Source: Rhynchosporium graminicola (taxonomy: Eukaryota > Ascomycota > Leotiomycetes > Helotiales > Ploettnerulaceae). From it: DNA of 64,000 nucleotides. The position numbers and the translations under genes are program-made. This document shows positions 1 to 11,442 of the stretch, one piece after another. Positions within the stretch are counted from its first letter, which is position 1, and each line of letters begins with the position of its first letter. Location: positions 324,152-388,151 of the forward strand of contig FJUW01000025.1 in NCBI GenBank assembly GCA_900074885.1. The letters run 5' to 3'. The notes beneath the pieces were generated by a model. It saw only the letters and a program-made list of their open reading frames with translations. It was not told the DNA's origin and searched no databases.

Positions 1-1693
1 GTGTACGCACGCACCTGTATAAACAGGTCCTCCTGCACTCTGTAGGACCTTCTCCACCTCTCTTATTCTATCAGTCGTCGCTAGCTACTCCATCGCGAGT
101 TCATCCAACTTCTTATTGTAAGGTCGAGTCTCCATTAGTTGGTCACGATCCTCGAGGTTATGAACGGCGTTCCAATTCTCAACCTTACATTCCCTATTTT
201 GCTTGATTCGGCTGGTTCGAGTTAGCTAGCTGCTGGCGTATCTTTTCCTAGGCTAATCGCGATAGTTTTTCTAAGTCCCCAGCCAAGGAAGATCTCCAAA
301 TTGCTGAGAAACCAGCGATTTATTCCTGGAAATGCTACACTCTATACTACGTGAACTCATCGGGGTATTGAGAGCATCCTGCTCCCACTTTCTAGGAGCC
401 ATCAACAATTCAAGGCGTGGATGATGCCTCCACAGTAACCCTACCATCGCTTGTGGCCTACCCAACCTTCGAGACAAGGACACCTAATTGGGAACAATTA
501 TACGCATCCAGTAAGCTGCAATCGGACGCATTAAGATACATTCTTCTGCCACAAGGATTTTGGTAATACACTCGCCGGCAATTGACAAGTTAAGCATGGT
601 GGTACCCCGATGGCTCTCGATCTACTGCCCCTTCGAAGCAGGTCGCTCTTTAACTTCAGGCTGCTTCAGCTGGAAACATGATCAATTTAGGGTATTATGG
701 TAGTATAAGTAGGTAAGAGAAACTTGAAGAGTATGCACCAGGCGGACGCCGGAATCGAAGCCTACAGGTACTACGTTGGCATTGCATGGATTTTGAGATC
801 TTTACATCAGATGACCTTTGTGTGATGTCTTGGTCATGAATAGGTAGCTCACTGACGACATGTGACCGTTTCAAATCACAGCTACCCGTCATGAACCACT
901 CCCCTCTCTCTTGCACCGTCTTTTCCAGCAGTTCATTTGGTGGGAATTCACGCTATCCTTAAATCAAAGACTTATCAAAGACTTATCAAAAGTCTGTGGA
1001 GTTTTCAAAGTCCGTTGCTCTCTTCAGCCGACCAGTTGCTCTTGGCGGCATAAGACTTCAGTGCCGGTAAGTCTCAGTGGAACACGGCCGCATAGATCTT
1101 GATTTCAGCTCGAGCAAAAAGGACCCCGCATTCAACCCGTAAAATGGTATTTTGGTCAACCAATGAACTGCGCTGTGCTGTGGAGAGAGCCCTGCCACTT
1201 CTCTTTTTTCGGCCTAGCTCTCCTTGGCTTCCTGGTCTAATGCTTGCTTCGGCCCTTCCGTCTTCGCTTTAATCTTTGCGGGGAACGTTCCCGTCATCCT
1301 TGGTTTCGCTAGATTTTTAAGCTCCATGGGCACATCATCAAAGTGCTTAAACCGCTTGCAGCGATTTTGTGGATTTTCATCAGAATCTCCAGTCTCCGTC
1401 ATTAGGAGTTGTATCCGAACCCGGGGTGGGGATCGTCATAATTGTTCACGGCCATGAGCCGTTCTTCCTCTACGAACGCCGATGTAGGTCTAATTCTCGA
1501 GTGCATCGGCTAGTCCCTTCTCACATATACGGGCTGCCTGTTGACCATTTCCTTCTGTTCTTCTATTTACATCTCATTTTGGTCGGCACGGGTGGAACGT
1601 TGGACTTGCTTATCACGCATTATTCGTGCATATATAGAGGAGGGAAAGTATACCTAGGTACAGGTTTGCCAATTTCAAGATTTGCAAGTCAAG
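1..1693. other. Left-edge intergenic region, no supported gene
   Basis: I find no gene with a convincing start, intron pattern or known motif here. Short open frames exist on both strands. The only one with a protein-like, charged composition is on the minus strand at about 1214-1402 (C-terminal end rich in K, P and E). The reading frame just upstream of it (about 1403-1470) is open in another frame and runs into TAA-TGA, so at best this is a decayed fragment. The last few hundred bases are the promoter and 5' leader of the permease gene that starts at 1694. Confidence 0.5.
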
Positions 1694-3537
1694 ATGTTTG
1701 GGTTCGGTAAAAAGAGTGAGTCACTTGCGAATGGGCAAGCAAATCTCCACTTTGCGCCTGCGAGAGATGTTTACTGACTTTCTTTAGAGACTCAAGAGCC
1801 ATCTGCCAATGGCTCAGTTGACCCAGAGAACGGCTTCAACAATGAGACAAACAATTATTACGATCCCAAACCCGCAGACACAGTCGTAGAGCACGATGAT
1901 TTGAACGTCGTGTGTCCACCCCACACCACCGAGAGCAAGCTCATGAGGAAGATCGATTTTCGAGTTATCCCATTCCTCTGCATTCTCTACCTGCTGGCAT
2001 TCCTGGACAGAGTCAATATTGCCAATGCGCGTTCCTTCGGACTCCGCGAAGACCTCAAGCTTGGAGCCCTCGAATACAACACCGCACTCACAATATTCTT
2101 CGTCCCATACATCATCTTCGAGATTCCCTCCAATGTATTACTCAAAAAATTGAGTCCACGCATCTGGTTATCGGGTTGCATGCTTATGTTTGGAATTGCG
2201 GCTATTTGTCAGGGCCTGGTATCGAATTATGCTGGTCTTCTGGCGTGCCGATTCTTCCTGGGAGTGTTTGAGGCGGGCATGTTTCCGGGCTGTTTCTATC
2301 TAATTGGAATGTGGTACAAGCGAAGCGAGGCGCAGAGACGATATTCGTTCTTCTTCGGCAGTACGACTCTTGCTGGCGCTTTTGGTGGCCTCCTAGCCTC
2401 TGCGATTGGAAAGATGGACGGTTTGAGAGGCTATAGAGGTTGGAGATGTAAGTCTTTCTCTTCTCTTAAATCCACCAGATTTCCTACCTGAGGTTTGTAG
2501 CTCGGCAGACCTCATGCCTCAAGTCTTGAATCCGGGGATTTCGAATAGACCCGTTATGCACCAAGAAATGCGCTAATTGTTGAGAAGGGATATTTATTCT
2601 GGAAGGAGTTTTGACGTGCGTTGTCGCGATAGCATTCTTCTTCTGCATCCCGTCCTTCCCTGAAGAAGTAAAATGGCTCACTACCCCTGAGCGCGAGTAT
2701 GTCAAGGCCAGACTTCGAGTCGACCAAGGCAGCTCCGCAGCTGAACGCAAGATCACTGCCCGCGATGTTGGGCGCGTATTCAAAGACTTCAAAATCATCC
2801 TTGGAGGATTTATGTACTTTGGGATGGTTGTCCCGGCGTACGGCTATGCATTCTTCGCACCAGGTATCATATCTACTTATGGATACTCGCCTATCCAAAC
2901 ACAACTTCGCAGTGTGCCTCCCTGGGCTTGCGCGTTCGTCTTTGCAATGATGATAGCCTTCTGCTCAGACTTTGCGAAGCACAGATTCGTATTTACGCTC
3001 ATCCCAATCTCAATCGCCATCACCGGATTCAGCATCCTTATATCAATTCACGACAATGTTAACGTACAATATCTCGGCCTTTTCCTCGTGGCTATGGGTG
3101 CTTACTCCGCCATGCCAGTGATCGTCTGCTGGTTCAACATGAACCTTGGTGGACACCATCGTCGCGCCGTTGGCACAGCGTGGCAAGTCGGTTTCGGTAA
3201 CATCGGTGGTATCATTGCCACGTATTCCTTCTTACCAGGCGATGCTCCGGAGTTCAGGAAGGGATATAGTATATGTTTGGGCTTTTTGTGTTTGAGCGCT
3301 TTCAGTTGCTGTCTATATGCCGTGGCGGTGTTCGTGCAGAACAGACAGAGGGATAATGCGCCTCCTAATCGTTTGACGGACTATGAGAAGACGGAGATGG
3401 GTGTAAGTTAATCTTCCCTGCTGTGTTATCTGAGGCTAGGGGCGTCTGTTTTTTTCGTTCAGGAAACGAAAATTGGTCTTGTGAATTTGCTGACGAGATT
3501 TCAGGACTTGAGTCCAGATTACAGGTACTTGTTGTAA
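1694..3537 (+). CDS. MFS permease, anion:cation symporter family (DAL5/TNA1-like)
   Basis: Four exons: 1694-1715, 1788-2447, 2588-3402 and 3505-3537, giving about 509 aa. A polar N-terminus of about 70 residues precedes the first membrane segment. It is followed by the family signature YLLAFLDRVNIANA, a second segment with a proline break (FEIPSNVLLK) and RFFLGVFEAGMFPG, all hallmarks of the allantoate/nicotinate/vitamin permease (ACS) branch of the major facilitator superfamily. A large cytoplasmic loop contains PSFPEEVKWL. The short last exon restores the common tail GDLSPDYRY; reading through its intron would end four residues after the donor. It should sit in the plasma or vacuolar membrane and import a small organic anion by proton symport; the substrate cannot be told from sequence. 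First-exon choice: ATG at 1694 gives GFGKKKTQEPSA after splicing at GTGAGT. The family is clear; the exact substrate is not. Confidence 0.9.
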
Positions 3538-3995
3538 GGGAATAGTCGGGTGGCACAATCTCAAAGAGCAGTGGAAGAGCAGACAAGAGGTGAAAAAGCC
3601 AAAGGCGATTAAAATCAGATAAGATTATGCTGCGAAGCAGCTACCATCTATTACACATACATATATGACAATTGAATTATCCACATCTCCATTCTCGTTT
3701 TTTTCTTCTTAACTCTTCCTTTTGATCCAGATGGAATACCATGCTGTGTTAGCTCTCTATGTTAGCAGTGAGTAGCATATCCAAGAGTGGTGAATTGCAC
3801 AACATGTAATAGATATATGGCATTTGAATATGATATTAAATATTACCTGGCTACAGATCACGTTTTAGGCCCATGATACTGCTTACGTAACCCTAAAGAC
3901 TCAATAAGGTGGACCTCAACCTCAATTCTCTCCACAAGGTACTGCGAGCTGTGATCCATAAGATTGTGTTATATTTCAATGGATTGCAATTCAAT
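3538..3995. other. Intergenic, permease 3' end to GPI10 promoter
   Basis: AT-rich sequence between two plus-strand genes. I see nothing beyond the expected terminator and promoter; no RNA gene or repeat was recognised. Confidence 0.5.
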
Positions 3996-6140
3996 ATGAG
4001 CAAACTCACAAGCTCCAAGGGGCATGATTCAACCATCAATGCCAAGCTCGAAAACCTCCCCCCGAAAGACAACGGCCTCCACCATCTCATTAACGAACAA
4101 GCTGCCAAAGATGCATGGGTACTCCTCCTCGTATTCCGCTGCATAAACGCCCTCGCGGTCCAGACTTTCTTTCAGCCAGATGAGTATTTCCAGTCTCTGG
4201 AACCCGCATGGCAGATGGCGTTTGGTCCTCAGAGTGGTGCATGGATCACGTGGGTTCGTAACAGTTTCCAGCTGTGAATTTGCTTGACTTTCTCGAGAGT
4301 TATGTTTAACGTCAAGTAGGAATGGCATCATCAATTACGCTCCTCATTGCATCCTGCGATATTTGCTATCGTATATTTCGTTGCTGATAAGGTCATGACG
4401 TTCCTTTCCTTCTTCCCTCAATTCCGGGCCATGATCTTAGCTGTGCTTCCGAATCTGGTGCAAGCTTATTTCGCCGCTGTTGGGGATTATTATACATGGC
4501 AACTGGCAGAGAAGATCCACGGGACTGGTACGAAGGTTTCAGCCGCTGCGGTAAGTTCATTTTGTAATTCCTTCACTCGTTCTTTGGTGCTGTACTGAAA
4601 AAGGATTGATAGTTTTGGATGACAATGTTCAGTCCTTGGCAATGGTTCTGCTCGACGAGGACTTTCTCGAATTGTCTGGAGACGACGATGACAATCACCG
4701 CGTTGTACTTTTGGCCTTGGGCTGTGTCTACTGATACTGTCCTTGGAAAAGGAAGTGATGCTTCGCAACTTGACCAAGATCAGGTGCCAACAGTCTCCTC
4801 CTCGACAAATGGTGTCTTTCAGACTGCGAAATCAGTCAAACAGTACAAGTCTCCTCCCAAAACGTCTTCCTATACTAACAAGTCAAAGTCTCAGAATATC
4901 TCTTCTCCTTGCAGGTTTTGCATGCATCCTCCGCCCAACGAACGGTCTAATTTGGTTCAGTATCCTCATGCCAACCATAGTTGGCCTGTTTTCACCTAAT
5001 AAGCGAGTCACCATATCAGACTACGCGATCCTGCTCCGCGAAGGTATTCTCTGCGGCTCCGTTGCTCTTCTGTTATCTGTGACCTCAGATCGCATTTATT
5101 ACGGCGAATGGACTTTCCCGCCCTACCAGTTTCTACATTTCAACCTCAGCCAAGGTTTAGCTGTTTTCTACGGACGGAATGACTGGCACTATTACCTTAG
5201 TCAGGGTCTTCCTCTACTTCTTACTACATATCTGCCATTTGGGCTAGTAGCATTGTATCAGACTAGCTTACTGCCGTCTTCGAATATTCGATTCCTGTTT
5301 ACAACGACGATCTTCCTTACTTTGGGCAGTCTGTCACTGGTGTCTCACAAAGAAGTCCGCTTCATCTACCCAGTCCTCCCACTCCTCCATATCCTTACTG
5401 CACCCACTATTTCCGAATACTTCCAACCATCAACCGTCACGGATACAAGTCAAGATTCCAAAACCGGATCGCCCCAAATCACAAACGAATCTTCGACTCC
5501 TACCACTCGGAAGAAGCTCCTCTGTACCCTCCTCGCCCTCAATATCCTCCTCGCAGGCTACGTCTCACTCTCCCACCAACGCGGTGTCCTCTCCGTAACC
5601 ACTTTCCTGCGTCACGAATATGAAGCACTCGCCCTCGACGGCCGCGGTCGTCTCCTCTCATCTCCCGACGCAGGAATCGACGACGTAATTCAAAAAATTA
5701 GCACATACACCGACGATGAAACATTCGTCGCGTTCCTCATGCCGTGTCATTCTACGCCGTGGCGCTCCTCTCTCATCCACCCTGGCTTAAAAGCTTGGGC
5801 GCTGACTTGTGAACCGCCAATTCACTTGAAGCCAGGCGAGGAGAGAAGTAATTATAGAGATGAGGCAGATAGGTTTTATGATGATCCACAGAAGTATTTG
5901 GGTGAGGAGGTTGGAGGGAGGGAGAGGCCGTGGCCAAGATTTGTGGTGGGTTTCGAGGGGATTGAAGGAGATTTAAGGAGTTTTTATGAGGGGGAGAAGG
6001 GTGGTGAGAGCAGGATGAAGGGGTTTAGAATGAGAGAGAGGTGGAGGACTGGGAATAGTCATTGGCATGATGATGAGAGGCGGGTGGGGGATGTGGTTGT
6101 TTGGGAGTTTGTGGACAAGAGTTTGGTTGGAAAAAATTGA
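3996..6140 (+). CDS. GPI10: GPI mannosyltransferase 3 (PIG-B/Gpi10-like, GT22)
   Basis: Dolichyl-phosphate-mannose-dependent transferase adding the third mannose to the GPI-anchor core at the ER membrane. Exons 3996-4253, 4320-4550, 4613-4842 and 4895-6140, about 654 aa. Family marks: the lumenal first-loop motif [40 protein letters not shown], and the conserved [14 protein letters not shown] near the last third. Multiple hydrophobic segments agree with a polytopic ER enzyme. The third intron (4843-4894, 52 nt, GTACAAGT...CTCAG with ACTAAC branch) is needed to join the two frames and gives ...[17 protein letters not shown]. The first intron uses a weak donor, GTTCGT. A Ser/Thr/Gln-rich variable loop (about residues 190-225) precedes the third intron. 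Smp3 (GT22, fourth mannose) is the alternative, but the N-terminal motif fits Gpi10 better. Confidence 0.88.
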
Positions 6141-6635
6141 AGAGGTGGCGTGTAGACGGAGAGGAATGTGTTTTCTATCATTTTCTTTTGCATACGTAGA
6201 CTAATAGAATTTGGGTTCTGTCTAAGCCTACTGAGAATAGTGTAATTAAATTCTTCGATGTCAGTACCTACGCGAGCAGTACAAGATCCAGACGATATCT
6301 AATCTGAGGATATAAATTGTGATGACTCGTAGCTCGAACTGGAACAAAGAACACATGCTATATATCGAGTCACGAAGAACCGCAAGCAGAAAAAGTAAAG
6401 ACACCGAATACGAACACAGTCATCAGCTCGCACGCTCTTTGTTTGCTACGAGCAACAAAGATTAGCCATGTGTCCAACGTCAAAAAACTCCGTTACGATA
6501 GCTAGACCTCTCATTAGTATCTGCGAAAACATCTCGCAACCCACACTCAACATCCAGTTCTACGAGCCATCTACCAAACCACCCCTCAAAATTCCCGTCC
6601 AGTTCTAATCAACTTTACTTCTCCAACTTCCAACC
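6141..6635. other. Intergenic
   Basis: No gene recognised. The stretch just before 6636 is C/A-rich, as is usual for fungal 5' leaders. Confidence 0.5.
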
Positions 6636-6953
6636 ATGAATCCTCACACCACTTCCCCTCAACCTCCTCCCCCCTCCCCTCCATCCCCACCACTTGCACC
6701 ACGCAAGCCTCCTCCGAATCCAGCACCTCCCGCACCTCAAACCGCAGCCCTCGCCGCATCGGACGAAGCACTCATGGCTGCCTGCGTCGAGATAGCGATT
6801 ATTGAGTACGGGATCGGAGGCGATCCTGTCTTGGATCGGGAAGCGGAATTACTTATGGAGAATCCGGGGAAGACGAGGAGGGAGGTTGAGGCGTTGGTTG
6901 AGGGGGATGAGATTTTGAGGAGATTGGGGGAGAGGGGATTGGCGAGGAGGTGA
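6636..6953 (+). CDS. Small Pro-rich N-terminus protein of unknown function
   Basis: Single open frame of 105 aa starting at an ATG in good context (ACCATGA). Residues 1-35 are almost only Pro, Ser, Thr and Ala. Residues 40-105 look like a small helical domain rich in Ala, Glu, Leu and Arg (DEALMAACVEIAIIEYGIGG, then a strongly charged tail ending in LARR). There is no signal peptide, membrane segment or known motif. A GTGAGT donor overlaps the stop region, and splicing from it would still reach a stop within one codon, so the C-terminus is the same either way. I do not recognise the family. The compositional shift between halves and the good start argue for a real gene, without proof. Confidence 0.45.
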   Translation: MNPHTTSPQPPPPSPPSPPLAPRKPPPNPAPPAPQTAALAASDEALMAACVEIAIIEYGIGGDPVLDREAELLMENPGKTRREVEALVEGDEILRRLGERGLARR

Positions 6954-7530
6954 GTTGGTTGTTGGTTGGGATGAAAACCGGGGAATGGGGATGGGGATGG
7001 ATGTTGGTTGGAGATGTATGTCACTATGTGTTTTGTTTGCTGTAGGTGAAGGCTGGGTGTGTAAGCGAGTGATGCTCTTGGGACTTGATTTGTAGGTGAT
7101 ACTGTACTCTGTAGTCTGCTACGATTTCTCGTTGGATGAAATAGATGCTAGAGCTGAAACTGGTCAATTCTAGGTAATCTGCACAGATTTTTGTAAGGAC
7201 ACGAAATCTTGGTTTTCCCAGAAAGTGCTGGCGTGACTGACGTGTGTCACGTGTGTGCTACAATATAAGTACTCAAAAGCGGGGTTCAGCCAGAAGAGAC
7301 ATGAATCTGGCAGGAACGATCCCCACTCACTTCCAGTTGAGAAGAGAGGGGTTAAAAGGGATTATCGTGTCCTCAATCGTCAAGTAGCTTCTTCTCGATC
7401 GTGACTCTGCCTGTTCAACAAGTCATATTTCCCTTCAACTATTCTCCCAAAATCGTGACTCCGATTTTAGGATCCTCACGAATGAACTAACCAACTGATA
7501 GACCAAATCTCATACGCAGTATTTGTAGAT
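6954..7530. other. Promoter region of alpha/beta hydrolase gene
   Basis: No gene recognised. It contains a CACGTG E-box-like palindrome inside GTGTGTCACGTGTGTG at about 7242-7256, followed by a TATAAGTA box at 7264 and pyrimidine-rich leader sequence up to the ATG at 7531. Confidence 0.45.
7248..7271 (+). promoter_or_regulatory. CACGTG palindrome plus TATA-like box
   Basis: CACGTG (7248-7253) lies within a GT-rich run and is followed after about 10 bases by TATAAGTA (7264-7271), some 260 bases upstream of the hydrolase start codon. CACGTG is the core site of basic helix-loop-helix factors. Assignment as the promoter of the 7531 gene is inference from position. Confidence 0.3.
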
Positions 7531-8579
7531 ATGCCACGATCCGACATCGAATTCAAGACCGCCGACGGAGTAACACTCCGTGGCTGGCTCTTTACACCAT
7601 ACCAGTCGTCCTCGGATCCCCTTCCGTGTCTGGTAATGTCCCACGGGTTCTCCGCGCTCAAAGAAATGGACCTCGACACCTTCGCCGAACACTTCACCAC
7701 CCACCTTCAACTGACCTGTCTCGTATACGATAACCGCGGCTTTGGATCCAGTGACCATAAACCCGGCAGTCCTCGCCATGAGATCATGCCTTCGATACAA
7801 TGTAGCGATATCTCAGATGCGATCACTTACGCACAGTCACGGGACGAAGTCGACCCTGACAAGATTGGTATCTGGGGAAGTTCCTATAGTGGAGGTCATG
7901 TCCTATGGGTTGGTGCTGTAGATAAGAGGGTCAAGGTTGTTCTGAGTCAGGTTCCTTGTGTGGATGGATGGGCGAATTTTCATCGTTTGATCAGACCAGA
8001 TTTCATACCGGGGTTGAATGAGATGTTTCAAGCTGGTAAGTAAAGCAATTCCGCATTGAAGATGACGAGCATGTGACTGATGAGCTCTGGTGGTAGATCG
8101 GCAAGCCCGGGCAGCTGGGAAAGAGGCTGGTACGATTCCGGTCGTCGATGCTGATCCCTCGAAACCATCTGCTTTACCTACTCCTGACAGCTACAAATTC
8201 TTCACCGCATGGGGAGAGAAGAGCAATTGGAAGAACGAGTGTACAGTAAAAACGTAAGTCACGATTCTTCCCATTTACCCTCCCCCAATACATCGAACAT
8301 ATTGAACATATTCTGATGCGAAATAGTATCGAAGCTTTCCGCGAGTACAATCCCTCGGCACATATTCACCATATCAGTCCAACACCTCTTCTCATGACCG
8401 TCGCAGACCATGATGTACTCACCCCGACGGACCTTTCACTTGAAGCTTACTCGAGGGCTCTGGAGCCCAAGGAACTTCATATCTTACCAGGTGGCCATTT
8501 TGATGGTTATTCGGGTCCGAATTTCGAGAGGAATGCTGGGAGGCAGGTCGAGTTTTTGAAGAAGAATTTGTGCGCCTGA
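7531..8579 (+). CDS. Alpha/beta hydrolase (DltE/CocE-like, polyketide-transferase-type)
   Basis: Three exons: 7531-8035, 8097-8253 and 8327-8579, 304 aa, no signal peptide, so probably cytosolic. The fold's landmarks are in order: oxyanion strand LVMSHGFSALKE, strand YDNRGFGSSD, nucleophile elbow WGSSYSGGHVL (about residue 130), acid TVADHDVLTP and catalytic His in GGHFDGY near the C-terminus. The GSSYSGGH elbow is the one seen in fungal DltE-like hydrolases and polyketide transferases of the CocE/NonD group rather than in lipases. The natural substrate (ester, thioester or lactone) cannot be assigned, and no polyketide synthase is nearby, so a secondary-metabolite role is not supported here. 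All three exons join in frame with GTAAGT donors. Confidence 0.85.
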
Positions 8580-9603
8580 TGTGCACTCTTTTCGTTCTGG
8601 AATCAAGTAGTTGGTTCCACCAATGTATTTGAGCTCGCAAATGATCTTGAAGTCTGTTTCTGCGCGACTCGATCGGTGAGAAATACCCCCTGCTGGCTTG
8701 ATGATTTTGAATCGTCAATTACCCTTTTCGTCTTCATTGATGAATCTTGATCGATCGGGCGCTCGTGCAATGTTAGGCAAAGCTTGAAGATTCCTTGTTT
8801 CACATATGAGACAACAATCACTTCCCACGTCGCCGTTCAGCAAAGTATCCCCGAGCACTGAGATTAAGCGAGTTTGTTTAAGTGCCTCCTTTTAGACCCT
8901 TCTACCGCAATTGGCTGGACTACGAAAGCGGTATCGGGATTTTGATGAGGCTTGTGGCGTCGAATCATAGTGTGAACGCTGATTTACTTTGGAAACTCAT
9001 AGCAGCATTGTAGCAGGGTAAAGGACTTCATCTCCTCTATTCTCTTCTCGCCGACTTTTCAAATCCTTGAAGTAATACATACCGAGCGATCAAATCTGGA
9101 ATCCAGCGAATATCACGGCCTATCAAACTAAAATGGGACATTAATCACTGTCTTTCAGAGCTCATCTGTCAACACTACGCATTGGACTGCTAATCTTCTA
9201 GTCACTGGCGGCAGCTCGTGGTGTGGAGATATGGCCAAATCATCCGGGAGTGTTACTTTCGGTTGGAGATTAGGCATCGACCGTTGAGCAAGAAATCCAG
9301 CGAGTGATGATGCTAGTATTGGATATCTTGTTGTTGGGAAAGGAAATTTTGAGGTTGACATTGTGGCTGGGAAAAATCCTCGGGATGATTGTTATTCGGT
9401 GAGGTCGAGTTGGTGAGGAGCTTTGGCATAGAAAGGAGTTGAGGCGAGTGGCAATGGAAGTATATACTTAGATGAATCGAGAGAGTCACGGTGAAACATG
9501 GAATGGAAGCCAGAAAGGAGCCCATACTGCCTCAGGTCTCAAGTGAAGGGTAGACTATGTTTGATTTGAAAAGCACTTCCTTGACGCCAAATGCCGTTAT
9601 TAC
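8580..9603. other. Intergenic between convergent genes
   Basis: Between the hydrolase (plus) and the DUF2235 gene (minus). The only candidate is a 68-codon minus-strand frame listed separately; otherwise nothing was recognised. Confidence 0.4.
9155..9361 (-). CDS. Possible small protein, 68 aa, unknown
   Basis: Minus-strand frame with an ATG at 9361 (CACAATGTC) and a TATATAC element about 100 bases upstream. The peptide is Ser/Pro/Leu-rich with a weak hydrophobic stretch (PILASSLAGFLA) and no known motif. It could equally be chance. It is listed because it has the only orderly start and promoter arrangement in this gap. Confidence 0.2.
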   Translation of the reverse strand: MSTSKFPFPTTRYPILASSLAGFLAQRSMPNLQPKVTLPDDLAISPHHELPPVTRRLAVQCVVLTDEL

Positions 9604-11442
9604 TCAGTGCTTCCATGCATCCTTGGCCGCATCATGAAGCCCCTTTACCAAGCTAGCATCGATGAACCTCTTCTCCACACTCATACCTTCTGGAAAGTTT
9701 CCAATCTCAAACTCCCACATCTCATCAAGCTTCTCTCTCTTCTCGTTAAACTTGATCCATTTCCATCCTTTCCTAGCACCATCTCTCCCAGCTCCGTGAA
9801 GATCCTCGACCCTTTCCCACCCCTGAAGTGCAGCTGGAACGTACGGTTCAAGACCATGCTCCAATTGCATTTGCTGGCGGTAATGCACGCTGGGATGAAT
9901 ACGCTCAACAGTGTACCACTGCTCCTCGACTGGAATATCCTTCCCGGTCTTATTGTTGTAGTTCGGCTCACGCTCTTTCGGAAACGCCATCAGCCAATAC
10001 AGTGATGTATGGCTGTCATCAATTTCACCAAGACCATATCCAGTTGGCAAGACTTTGTTCGTAGTATCCGAGATAAGATTCTTGACGTATCCTGGAGCGT
10101 TCAAAATCGACCATCCTTCTTCGGCAGGGGGCTTTACTTCCGCCATCCTCTTGAATTCGGCTACTTGAGAGTCGAGCGCTGACTCAGAGAAAGCGAGATG
10201 AGGGCGGATTCTATCGAGCATCCAAGCATAGCTCACTGAAGCAAGCTGTTCTCTGTCGCCTTGCGGGTTCTTGCCAGCGTTAGCGGAGCTGCCTCCACCG
10301 ACGTTGACATGGGCACCGGGAAACCAGCACTGACAGAGAGCAGTTTTGTGTTTCTGGCGAGGTCCATTGGGATCTCCCTTGGGGTCTATAAGTGGCGGTG
10401 GTCTGAGTTTCCAGATTGCAGGAGCGAATGATTCGCGACGCTCATCGAGTGCTAAAGCTTGGTAGGCGTGAAGAATTTCTACAAGCGGTCAGAAGGTCAC
10501 TGCTAGCAGAGGAAGACGCTGGATAGCGGAACATCTTGATGTTGTGCGATCAAAATCGTTCACGTGTAGATGCAGTGAAACTTTGTCAAGGCGTATCAAA
10601 TGCTTATGTTGATGAACATTGACAACAACTCAGTGCAGTTACTGTACCAGAGCTCGGACTGAAGGAATGCGACAGAGCGTAGTAGAGACTTACGATCGTT
10701 GAGAGAGGTATCATAGAACTTGTAGGCTTTTGTATCCGCTTTGTGCCACTTGAACCAGTGTCCAAGATCTGGTACGCCCAAGGCTCCGACCGTGTCCCAT
10801 ACACCGATTACTTGAATGTTGATGTCGGCTGGTGGTACGATGACATGTCCACCCTGATCGCTAAATTTCTTCCACGGTGGGTACACCAAGAAGCTCTCCT
10901 CGATGCCATCTGTCCTGTGCATATAGTCGTGATACGTCGAGATGGCAAATGGCATGGAAGCTGGTTTCAATATACCGAGATTACAGACAAGTCCAGCCGC
11001 GGCTCGTACAGTGTAAGCACCACGCGAGAAACCGAAGAAGAATAGTTGATCGCCAGCCCGATAGTTGTTGGCCAGAAAATTGTAGGCCTCGATGACATTT
11101 TCCATCAATCCAAGGCCAAGTCCGCCTTGAACATCCGATCAGCATTCATTTGATACATGGGAATGGAAACCCCTGCCTACCTTGTCTTTTCTTCTCAGCA
11201 TCGCCAATGTCACCGGTCCCAATTCCAGCATCATAGTAGACGATTTGCTGCCATTCTTTTCCGTCCTTGTCTTTCCCGGCATTGGCCAATACTCTGCTCA
11301 AACGTGTGACATTTGATGAACACCCCTTTGTTGGGTCCAAGGACGTTGCTGACTGCCAAGTCCCATCACAACAGATCACAAGTCTCTTAGGCTGAGCATC
11401 GACTTCTGTCGAGACGAAAGTTTTGTCGTATGTTGAAGCCAT
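9604..11442 (-). CDS. DUF2235 alpha/beta hydrolase
   Basis: Three exons: 11442-11181, 11125-10694 and 10478-9604, 522 aa. It opens with KRLVICCDGTW, the signature first strand of the DUF2235 family (fungal relatives of the catalytic domain of bacterial Tle1-type phospholipases). The nucleophile elbow FFGFSRGAYTVR follows (about residue 118), then VIGVWDTVGALG and, in exon 3, YQALALDERRESFAP, which is the conserved block after the catalytic Asp region. The second intron (10693-10479, 215 nt) is long for this genome, but both junctions are canonical and the joined frame gives the expected family block. There is no signal peptide. Probably an intracellular lipase or esterase; the substrate is unknown. 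The length matches fungal family members. Confidence 0.87.
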
